The translations under genes were made by a program, and so were the position numbers. The notes under the pieces were generated by a model. It was given only the letters and a program-made list of their open reading frames with translations, was not told the origin of the DNA and did not search any database. A stretch of DNA of 64,000 nt from an uncultured Pelagibacteraceae bacterium (GTDB taxonomy: Bacteria; Pseudomonadota; Alphaproteobacteria; Pelagibacterales; Pelagibacteraceae). The stretch is taken from the NCBI GenBank assembly GCA_902573425.1, contig CACGJO010000003.1, positions 1 to 64,000 of the forward strand. Direction: 5' to 3'. Positions 49,901-55,861 of the stretch are shown here, piece by piece (the stretch's first letter is position 1; the number at the start of each line of letters is the position of its first letter).

Positions 49901-50014
49901 TAAAGTAACAATTGGATCATTTTTTTTTACTTGGTCACCAGGTTTTACAAGTACTTCGATTATTTCAACATCTTTAAAATCACCTATATCAGGAACAGAT
50001 ATATTCTTAGCCAT
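47000..50014 (-). CDS. aceE: Pyruvate dehydrogenase E1 (homodimeric AceE type) with N-terminal lipoyl domain
   Basis: 1004 aa, against about 887 for the enterobacterial AceE. Residues 1-78 form a complete lipoyl domain (SVPDIGDFKDVEIIEVLVKPG; lipoyl lysine in TLESDKSSVEVPSPIEG). A Lys/Glu linker (about 78-120) follows, then a full homodimeric E1: SISKDDIDPAETQEWLDSL-type start, GGHIGTFASAATLYDVG, YFQGHSAPGMYARAFLEGRI, the thiamine-binding GDGEMDEPES and NCNLQRLDGPVRGN, and the C-terminal GTDGFGRSDTR. It decarboxylates pyruvate and acetylates lipoyl groups. The fused lipoyl domain is unusual in an E1; it is in frame with no break, and its sequence is close to that of aceF. Confidence 0.95.
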   Translation of the reverse strand: MAKNISVPDIGDFKDVEIIEVLVKPGDQVKKNDPIVTLESDKSSVEVPSPIEGKISELKVKIGDKVSEGSILATLEGRNEEKDEIASPKKEIKEPKKEIVQHTEKTNGLTNGKETTYAQPISKDDIDPAETQEWLDSLRAVVKSDGSSRAGYLLKKVIDEAYTQGLTLPDTRTTPYINTIPATADVRSPGDQNLERKIRAYIRWNAAAMVVKANKKNPELGGHIGTFASAATLYDVGMNHFWRAKNNKFGGDLVYFQGHSAPGMYARAFLEGRISEKQLDKFRQEVEKGGLSSYPHPWLMPKFWQFPTVSMGLGPMMAIYQARFTKYLINRGLLKDQDRKIWCHLGDGEMDEPESFGAVGLAAREKLDNLIFVINCNLQRLDGPVRGNGKIIQELEGRFRGSGWNVIKVIWGSYWDQLLSKDKTGLLVKRMTEAVDGEYQAFKAKGGAYVREKFFGKYPELKDLVANMTDADIWKLNRGGHDPHKVYSAYHAAVQCKGKPTVIIAKTIKGYGMGKSGESINTTHQQKKLDEEDLLFYRDRFNVPLTDKQVKNIEYYKPPENSPEIKYLKNCRVKLGGHIPERTTFAKPVKTPPQDIFESFMKSTGDKEMSTTMALVRMLANLLRDKNVAPRLVPIIADEARTFGMEGFFQKIGIYAHEGQKYEPVDSEQLSSYREDKSGQVLQEGITEAGAMSSWIAAGTSYTNHDLEMVPIYLFYSMFGFQRIGDLAWAAADSQTRGFLIGATSGKTTLAGEGLQHQDGHSLLMASAIPNCVSYDPTFSYEMAVIFRDGLKRMHEKKENIYYYITAMNENYTHPEKPAGSDQGILKGMYLFKSYKGKGKAKVQMLGSGSILREVIKAAETLSKDYGVDCNVWSATSFNELKKDGMEVERRNLLNPKEKPKKSYVQKCLDSQEGIIFAASDYIRSHTDQIRPYLNKPFYTLGTDGFGRSDTRKELRKFFEVDKKHIVTYTLSALAKEQLMASEHAEKAIKKYNIDQTKVFPTKL

Positions 50015-50020
50015 TCATTT

Positions 50021-50063
50021 ATTATACACAATTTTTGACACAATTTATCCGCTTTTTTGACAC
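50021..50063 (-). promoter_or_regulatory. aceE upstream region: TATAAT next to start codon and a direct 10-bp repeat
   Basis: On the minus strand GTGTCAAAAA occurs twice (50063-50054 and 50041-50032), 22 bp apart, and TATAAT (50026-50021) ends 6 bp before the aceE ATG, so transcription could begin at or beside the start codon (leaderless). The repeat suggests a regulator binding array. No good -35 box is seen. Confidence 0.4.
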
Positions 50064-50159
50064 TTGGATTTTGCAATATGTTTTATGCAACTTTTAAGAC
50101 TTATATTTAAAAAGAAAAGACCCGATATAAACTCTCAGGTATTAATTCAGAAAATTTTA

Positions 50160-50300
50160 TTAAGAAAATACTTGGCTAAAACCAATTAATAGAACTACTA
50201 AAATTATTGCTCCATAGTAATACTGATATCCTCTTACAGTAAATGGTACTTTACTGATTGCTCTATTTTTTAGTTTTTTTCTTGGTTTAGATAATTTCAT
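50160..50300 (-). CDS. Small single-pass membrane protein coupled to thiolase (46 aa; not in ORF track)
   Basis: Read from the minus strand: MKLSKPRKKLKNRAISKVPF, then VRGYQYYYGAIILVVLLIGFSQVFS. A strongly basic N-terminal 18 residues followed by one transmembrane helix (about residues 29-43), so probably N-in. Its ATG overlaps the thiolase TGA (ATGA, 4 nt), implying translational coupling, as between many real gene pairs in this window. I recognise no family. The gap between it and aceE (50015-50159) shows only the aceE regulatory region. Confidence 0.6.
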   Translation of the reverse strand: MKLSKPRKKLKNRAISKVPFTVRGYQYYYGAIILVVLLIGFSQVFS

Positions 50301-51481
50301 TTTCGTTCAATACACATAGCAACGCCCATGCCTCCCCCAATACATAGCGTAGCTAGACCCTTTTTGGAATCTCTTTTTAACATTTCATGAATTAGTGTGA
50401 CAAAAATTCTTGTGCCCGAAGCACCAATTGGATGGCCAAGAGCAATTGAACCACCGTTTACATTTACCTTTTCCATTGGAAGTGAAAGTTCCTTTACAAC
50501 AGCACAGCTTTGAGCCGCAAAAGCTTCATTGGCTTCTATTAGGTCCAAATCTTTTGAAGACCATCCAGCTATTTCCAAAGCTTTTTTTGAAGACGGTATA
50601 GGTCCTGTTCCCATAATTGATGGGTCTACTCCACATGATGCCCATGATTTAATTTCTGCCAGAGGTTTTAATCCTCTTTTTTCTGCCTCCTCCTTTGACA
50701 TTAAAATAACAGCTGCTGCACCATCATTAATACCTGATGCATTACCAGCAGTTACAGTTCCATCTTTTTTAAATGCTCCCCTTAACCTACTTAAAGTATC
50801 TAACGATGTAGTAGCTCTTGGGTGCTCATCTTTATTAAAAGTAGTATTACCTTTTTTAAGTTCAATTTCATAAGGCACTATTTCATCATCAAATTTATTT
50901 TCCTTTTGAGCCTTTAATGCCTTTGACTGCGAGTCAAAAGCAAATTTATCCTGATCTTTTCTTGTTACCTGAAATTGCTGAGCTACATTTTCTGCTGTGA
51001 TCCCCATGTGGTAACCATTAAATGCATCCCAAAGGCCATCCTTAATCATAGAGTCGACCAGTTCTGTATCTCCTAATTTTTTTCCATTTCTTAGATGAAC
51101 TACGTGAGGAGCTTGTGACATACTTTCCTGACCACCTGCAATTACAATATTTGAATTATTAGAAAGTATAGAATGATAACCAGAAGCTATAGATCTTAAA
51201 CCTGAACCACAAACTTGGTTTACAACATATGAAGGAATTTCTTTTGGTAATTTAGATTCGATAGCAGCTTGTCGAGCTGGATTCTGTCCAGCCCCACCAG
51301 TTAATACATGCCCCATTATAACTTCGTCAATTTCCGAGGGTTTTAAATTAGATTTTTTAATTGCACTAGAGATTACAGAAGAGCCCAATTTATATGCTGG
51401 TATATTCCTCAGAGTTCCCCCTAAAGAACCGATGGCCGTTCTGACTGCCGATGTAATTACTACTGATTTTTTTTCAGACAT
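50297..51481 (-). CDS. Acetyl-CoA acetyltransferase (thiolase)
   Basis: 394 aa biosynthetic-type thiolase. The nucleophilic cysteine is in VNQVCGSGLRSIASGYHSI (about residue 90), the family segment GGQESMSQAPHV follows, then NEAFAAQSCAV, NGGSIALGHPIGASGTRIF with the catalytic His, and CIGGGMGVAMCIE with the second Cys. It condenses two acetyl-CoA to acetoacetyl-CoA, or the reverse, in acetoacetyl-CoA or butanoate metabolism. Likely a phaA/atoB-type enzyme; the direction in vivo cannot be read. Followed by an overlapping 46-aa membrane peptide gene. Confidence 0.93.
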   Translation of the reverse strand: MSEKKSVVITSAVRTAIGSLGGTLRNIPAYKLGSSVISSAIKKSNLKPSEIDEVIMGHVLTGGAGQNPARQAAIESKLPKEIPSYVVNQVCGSGLRSIASGYHSILSNNSNIVIAGGQESMSQAPHVVHLRNGKKLGDTELVDSMIKDGLWDAFNGYHMGITAENVAQQFQVTRKDQDKFAFDSQSKALKAQKENKFDDEIVPYEIELKKGNTTFNKDEHPRATTSLDTLSRLRGAFKKDGTVTAGNASGINDGAAAVILMSKEEAEKRGLKPLAEIKSWASCGVDPSIMGTGPIPSSKKALEIAGWSSKDLDLIEANEAFAAQSCAVVKELSLPMEKVNVNGGSIALGHPIGASGTRIFVTLIHEMLKRDSKKGLATLCIGGGMGVAMCIERK

Positions 51482-51573
51482 GAATAGACTAATTACATTC
51501 TATTTTAACTTATATCAATGCCATATAAAAAGCCTTTAAAGTTGGTAATTTCTTTGATACTTCAATAAATTGT

Positions 51574-51651
51574 GGTCCCATAGCTCAATTGGATCAGAGC
51601 GTCTCGCTACGGACGAGAAGGTTGAGGGTTCAAATCCTTCTGGGACCTCCA
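51574..51651 (+). tRNA. tRNA-Arg(ACG)
   Basis: A 78-nt tRNA with encoded CCA. Acceptor GGTCCCA pairs with TGGGACC, discriminator T; D-arm AGCTCAATTGGATCAGAGC; anticodon stem TCTCG/CGAGA with loop CTACGGA gives ACG (read as inosine-CG); T-arm GAGGGTTCAAATCCTTC. Confidence 0.95.
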
Positions 51652-51674
51652 GATAAAGCAAGGAGAGAAATTAC

Positions 51675-52322
51675 TTGAGTAAAATTATTATAGTAGATAC
51701 CGGTAGTAGCAACATTCTTAGTTTAAAAAGGGCTGTAGAAATTTTTGACAATAATGTTGAGGTCACAACTAATTCTAACAAAATTTTGTCAGCAGATAAA
51801 ATTTTTTTTCCAGGCGTTGGTGCTTTTAAAAAAGTTATGGATAATTTAGAGAAAAATAAATTAACTGAAACTTTAATGAAAACCAGAGATAAAAAAATAC
51901 CTCTTCTTGGTATCTGTCTAGGTTTACAATTATTTTTTGATAGCAGCGAAGAGTTTGGAACAAGCAAAGGATTAGGTTTAATTGATGGAAATGTAAAAAA
52001 ACTTCCTACAATTTCCTTAGAAAATCAAAGACTTAAAATTCCTAATATGGGTTGGTTTAAAGTTGATTTAAATAATCAATTTATTAATGATAAATTTTCT
52101 AAATTTGTTAAATCAATAAATGAAAATGATCTGTATTACTTTGTACACTCGTTTTTTGTAGATCCAATCGAAAAGAAGAATATTGCAGCAACATATAATT
52201 TTGGAGGGCATAAAATCCCGGCTATAGTATCAAAGGATAATTTCATTGGATGTCAGTTCCATCCTGAGAAGAGTGGAAAAAAAGGATTAGAAATTATATC
52301 AAATTTTTTAAAATTATCTTGA
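51675..52322 (+). CDS. hisH: HisH-like glutamine amidotransferase (TTG start)
   Basis: 215 aa class-I glutamine amidotransferase of the HisH family: nucleophile Cys in LLGICLGLQLFFDSSEE (about residue 78), PNMGWFKV, VHSFF, and the His-Glu pair in GCQFHPEKSGKKG. HisH supplies ammonia to HisF for imidazole-glycerol-phosphate formation. No hisF is nearby, so it may be either the histidine enzyme or a HisH-type paralogue used in sugar amidination in surface glycan synthesis, which the adjacent epimerase would fit. Start is TTG, well supported by AGGAG 9 nt upstream. It begins 23 nt after tRNA-Arg and overlaps the convergent epimerase by 9 nt. Confidence 0.82.
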   Translation: MSKIIIVDTGSSNILSLKRAVEIFDNNVEVTTNSNKILSADKIFFPGVGAFKKVMDNLEKNKLTETLMKTRDKKIPLLGICLGLQLFFDSSEEFGTSKGLGLIDGNVKKLPTISLENQRLKIPNMGWFKVDLNNQFINDKFSKFVKSINENDLYYFVHSFFVDPIEKKNIAATYNFGGHKIPAIVSKDNFIGCQFHPEKSGKKGLEIISNFLKLS

Positions 52323-53360
52323 TGACAAAAGTTCATCAATAATTTTTTCAGAATTATATATTTGTTTCCATTTAGGGTAATGATTTTTAAACTTTTCCAT
52401 ATTTGAAACATACCAAATATGATCGCCAACTCTATTTTGTTTCTTAAGATCTTTTTTAATTGAGATACCTGTAAGTTTATAAATAGTATTTATTGCTTCT
52501 ATTATAGAGCAATTAGATTTTCTACCTCCACCCATATTATAAATCTGACCAATTCTAGGTTTTTTAAAAAAATGCCAAAAACAATTTACAACATCATAAC
52601 TATGGATGTTATCTCTTACTTGTTTGCCCTTGTAACCGAAAATGTAATATTTTTTTTTGTCTAAAGCAGTTTTTACCAAATAGGATAAAAATCCATGTAG
52701 TCTTGCACCTGAGTGATTAGGTCCTGTTATGCATCCTGCTCTAAAACATACTGTTTTAAGACCAATATTTTTTCCATATTCTTGCACCGCTAGATCAGCA
52801 TAACTCTTTGAAGCCCCAAAAAAACTATGAACACAATTATCAATCGACATGTTTTCTGTAATTCCATTTTTAAATGAATGATTATTTTTTATCTCCCATC
52901 TAGTTGATTTTTCTACTAGTGGAAGTTTATTTGGATTATCACCATAGACTTTATTTGTAGACATAAAAATAAAGGGTGCATCGAAGCAATAGTTTTTAGT
53001 CATTTCTAAAAGGTTAATCGTTCCCCTTGCATTTACATCAAAATCTTTAAATATATTATTTTTCGCCCAATCATGCGAAGGTTGCGCAGCAGAATGGATA
53101 ACTAGTTTTATATTTTTTTTATATTTTTTAAATATTTTTTTAACAGCATTTGGATCAGAGATATCTATATTAAAATGTTTATAATTTTTTATATTTTTTT
53201 CTAATTTTCTTCTTACCCAACTAACATCACCGTCTTTTCCAAAGAATAATTTTCTTGAGTTATTATCTATTCCAATTATATCGAAACCTTTTTCTGAAAA
53301 AAAAGCAGAAGCTTCAGAGCCAACCAACCCACACGAACCGGTTACTAATACAATTGACAT
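52314..53360 (-). CDS. NAD-dependent sugar epimerase/dehydratase (CDP-paratose 2-epimerase-like)
   Basis: 348 aa extended short-chain dehydrogenase. Rossmann motif TGSCGLVGSEASAFF, then IDNNSRKLFFG, HSAAQPSHDWA, the serine/threonine motif STNKVYGD, and GYKGKQVRDNIHSYDVV plus YNMGGGRKSNCS, which resemble CDP-paratose/tyvelose 2-epimerases. At the catalytic Tyr-x3-Lys position it reads HSFFGASK, i.e. Phe instead of Tyr (TTT codons read on the minus strand). Similar substitutions are my recollection for a subgroup of this family, so this may be a variant activity rather than a defect. Likely nucleotide-sugar synthesis for envelope polysaccharide. Confidence 0.82.
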   Translation of the reverse strand: MSIVLVTGSCGLVGSEASAFFSEKGFDIIGIDNNSRKLFFGKDGDVSWVRRKLEKNIKNYKHFNIDISDPNAVKKIFKKYKKNIKLVIHSAAQPSHDWAKNNIFKDFDVNARGTINLLEMTKNYCFDAPFIFMSTNKVYGDNPNKLPLVEKSTRWEIKNNHSFKNGITENMSIDNCVHSFFGASKSYADLAVQEYGKNIGLKTVCFRAGCITGPNHSGARLHGFLSYLVKTALDKKKYYIFGYKGKQVRDNIHSYDVVNCFWHFFKKPRIGQIYNMGGGRKSNCSIIEAINTIYKLTGISIKKDLKKQNRVGDHIWYVSNMEKFKNHYPKWKQIYNSEKIIDELLSSR

Positions 53361-53396
53361 TGATTTAGGTATCCTTTTTCGTTATAAAATATAAGT

Positions 53397-53492
53397 ATGA
53401 AATTTTTAACACATTTGTCCTTACAAAAATCTGTGATAGTATTTTTTCTATCTGTTCTAATCATTTTAATAATCTTAACAATCATACTATAA
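53397..53492 (+). CDS. Possible 31-aa hydrophobic peptide ORF
   Basis: The frame reads MKFLTHLSLQKSVIVFFLSV then a run of Leu/Ile to the stop: one membrane helix. It lies in the gap between the epimerase and uppP starts and ends within the uppP 3' end (6-nt convergent overlap). No Shine-Dalgarno is visible and AT-rich DNA readily yields such ORFs, so this is weak. Confidence 0.25.
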   Translation: MKFLTHLSLQKSVIVFFLSVLIILIILTIIL

Positions 53493-54254
53493 GTATACTA
53501 TTGATAATAATATTATTCCTAGTATTAATCTATAAATTACAAACAAATTAAGGTTAAATTTCTTAAGATATATTAAAAAATATTTGATGGTGATATAGGA
53601 AAATATAAATGACAGAAAAGTTGTTAATATCGAGCTTACAGTTAATATTTGATCATTTTGCTTTATTAAGTCAAAATAACCATACAAACTCCATGCCCCC
53701 AAAGCAGGAATAGAAAGTAAAAAAGATATTTTTGCAGCATCAATTCTATTAAATTTTAAAAATCTAGCGCCAGTTATTATTATACCAGATCTGCTTACTC
53801 CTGGTATTAAAGCTAATGTCTGATAAAAACCAATAATTATTGCATTTCTAAATGTGAAGTTATTTTTCATTTTAAGTTTGATTTTAAATTTATCCGAAAT
53901 ATACAACAAAATACCAAAAATAATTGTGGTCCATCCCATTATCTCTATGGTTCTTAAATTTGAAATTATTTTAAGCTCTATTAAAATATAACCAATTATA
54001 AAAATTGGTATTGATGCAATTATTACTTTGTAAAATAAATTCTTGTTTTTTGAAAAATTATAAATTTCTTTATTAAAATAAAACAAAACAGCAACCAAAG
54101 ACCCGAAATGTGCACTGACGTTAATTGTAAGCTCAAATTTTTCGTAATTAAATAAATTAGATAATAAATTAATATGAGCTGAAGAGCTCACCGGAATAAA
54201 TTCAGCTATACCTTGTATTATTGAGATTAAAAGAATTTGAATTATATTTTCCAT
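53487..54254 (-). CDS. uppP: Undecaprenyl-diphosphate phosphatase
   Basis: BacA/UppP-family integral membrane phosphatase that recycles the undecaprenyl-phosphate carrier for peptidoglycan and lipopolysaccharide. 255 aa, polytopic. Signatures are IIQGIAEFIPVSSSAHI near the N-terminus and LIPGVSRSGIIITGARFL in the centre. It is divergent from gltD with a 167-bp gap. Confidence 0.95.
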   Translation of the reverse strand: MENIIQILLISIIQGIAEFIPVSSSAHINLLSNLFNYEKFELTINVSAHFGSLVAVLFYFNKEIYNFSKNKNLFYKVIIASIPIFIIGYILIELKIISNLRTIEIMGWTTIIFGILLYISDKFKIKLKMKNNFTFRNAIIIGFYQTLALIPGVSRSGIIITGARFLKFNRIDAAKISFLLSIPALGAWSLYGYFDLIKQNDQILTVSSILTTFLSFIFSYITIKYFLIYLKKFNLNLFVIYRLILGIILLSIVYL

Positions 54255-54306
54255 TAAATGACAGCTGATTTATATTTAATTCAACCAATGAGTTCATCTT
54301 AAAAAT

Positions 54307-54335
54307 TGCATATCTGTTATGCGACGAAATATGCA
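54307..54335. promoter_or_regulatory. 7-bp inverted repeat in uppP-gltD intergenic region
   Basis: TGCATAT (54307-54313) and ATATGCA (54329-54335) are perfect inverted repeats around a 15-nt centre that holds another TATGC. The 167-bp gap is otherwise featureless apart from AT-rich tracts. Could be an operator or stem for nitrogen control of gltDB; speculative. Confidence 0.3.
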
Positions 54336-54421
54336 CAAAATAAAGGGTTTTTTATTAAATAAGTAAATAATAGTGACCTAATTTTACTTTAAATTATCTC
54401 TAATTTAATTATGTTCTCTCA

Positions 54422-55861
54422 ATGTCTGAAAAAATGTTAAAATTTGTAAATTTAGATCAACAAAATCCACCTAAAAGATCCGTTGATCAAAGAAAAACAG
54501 ATTTTAAGGAAATCTACGATGAGTATATTAATAAAAAAGCTAAAGAGCAATCTAGCAGATGCTCACAATGTGGAGTTCCTTTCTGCCAAGTTCACTGCCC
54601 ATTACACAACAATATCCCAGATTGGTTAAAATTAACTGCTGAGGGAAGATTACAAGATGCATATGAACTCTCTCAAAGCACTAATAACATGCCAGAAGTT
54701 TGTGGTAGAATATGCCCACAAGATAGATTATGTGAAGGCAATTGTGTAATAGAGCAATCAGGTCATGGAACTGTTACAATTGGTTCAGTTGAAAAATATA
54801 TTACTGATACCGCGTGGGAAAAAGGATGGGTAAAACCCATAAAAGTTGAAAAACAAAAAAAACAGTCCGTTGGTATTATTGGTGCAGGTCCAGCTGGATT
54901 GGCTTGCGCAGAAGAATTAAGAAAAATTGGTTTTCAAATAACAGTTTACGATCGGTACGATCGCCCAGGTGGTTTATTAATCTATGGTATTCCTAATTTT
55001 AAATTAGAAAAATTTGTTGTTGAAAGAAGAACTAAACTTTTAAAAGACTCAGGTATAAAATTTAAACAGAATTTTGAAGTTGGAAAAGATGCAACCCTTG
55101 AACAATTAAAAGAAAAACATGATGCTGTATTAATTGCTACTGGTGTTTATAAACCAAGAAACGTGGATATTGAGGGAAACAACCTAGGAAATATTTTTCC
55201 TGCAATGGAATTTTTAACAGCATCAAATAAAAAAGGTCTGGGTGATAAGGTAAAATTATTTGATGACGGTACCCTTAATGCTGAAAATAAAAAAGTTGTA
55301 GTAGTTGGAGGAGGCGATACTGCAATGGACTGTGTCAGAACAGCAGTAAGACAGAATGCAAAATCAGTTAAATGCTTGTATAGAAGAGATAGAGAAAATA
55401 TGCCTGGGTCTGCTAGAGAAGTGGGTAATGCTATAGAGGAAGGAGTAGAATTTTTATGGTTATCCAGTCCAAAAAAATTCATTGGACAAAAAGATGTTAA
55501 AGCTGTTGAAGTTCAGAAAATGAAATTAGGGGATCCAGACTCCTCAGGAAGAAAAAAACCAGTCATTATTGAGAACTCAAATTATGAATTAGAAGCTGAC
55601 ATTGTAATAAAAGCTTTGGGTTTTGATCCTGAAAATTTACCAAAATTATTTAATTCAGAAAATTTAGCTGTATCTAAATGGGGTACAATAAAAATTGATT
55701 TAACTTCAATGCAGACCAATATACCTGGAGTATTTGCTGCAGGAGATATTGTAAGAGGTGCATCATTAGTTGTTTGGGCCATAAGAGACGGAAGAGATGC
55801 AGCAGTTCAAATCGAAAAATATTTAAAATCGATTGAACTGAGAAAAGGGGTGGCAGCTTGA
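54422..55861 (+). CDS. gltD: Glutamate synthase (NADPH) small subunit
   Basis: FAD and iron-sulfur beta subunit of glutamate synthase: passes NADPH electrons to GltB. 479 aa. Cysteine motifs CSQCGVPFCQVHCPLHNNIPDW and CGRICPQDRLCEGNC bind 4Fe-4S clusters; then FAD site GIIGAGPAGLACAEELRKIG, NADPH site VVVGGGDTAMDC, and PGVFAAGDIVRGASLVVWAIRDGR. Its stop overlaps the gltB start (TTGA). The order gltD-gltB is the reverse of the enteric order. Confidence 0.96.
   Translation: MSEKMLKFVNLDQQNPPKRSVDQRKTDFKEIYDEYINKKAKEQSSRCSQCGVPFCQVHCPLHNNIPDWLKLTAEGRLQDAYELSQSTNNMPEVCGRICPQDRLCEGNCVIEQSGHGTVTIGSVEKYITDTAWEKGWVKPIKVEKQKKQSVGIIGAGPAGLACAEELRKIGFQITVYDRYDRPGGLLIYGIPNFKLEKFVVERRTKLLKDSGIKFKQNFEVGKDATLEQLKEKHDAVLIATGVYKPRNVDIEGNNLGNIFPAMEFLTASNKKGLGDKVKLFDDGTLNAENKKVVVVGGGDTAMDCVRTAVRQNAKSVKCLYRRDRENMPGSAREVGNAIEEGVEFLWLSSPKKFIGQKDVKAVEVQKMKLGDPDSSGRKKPVIIENSNYELEADIVIKALGFDPENLPKLFNSENLAVSKWGTIKIDLTSMQTNIPGVFAAGDIVRGASLVVWAIRDGRDAAVQIEKYLKSIELRKGVAA

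Noticed and set aside
49728-50060. 110-aa plus-strand ORF over the aceE 5' end
   Set aside because: It is the complement of the lipoyl-domain coding sequence; the similar ORF at 46797-47030 arises from the duplicated domain and shows the same artefact.
50085-50189. 34-aa plus-strand ORF (MQLLRLIFKKKRPDINSQ...)
   Set aside because: It overlaps the 3' end of the better supported minus-strand membrane peptide gene and has no Shine-Dalgarno or convincing promoter.
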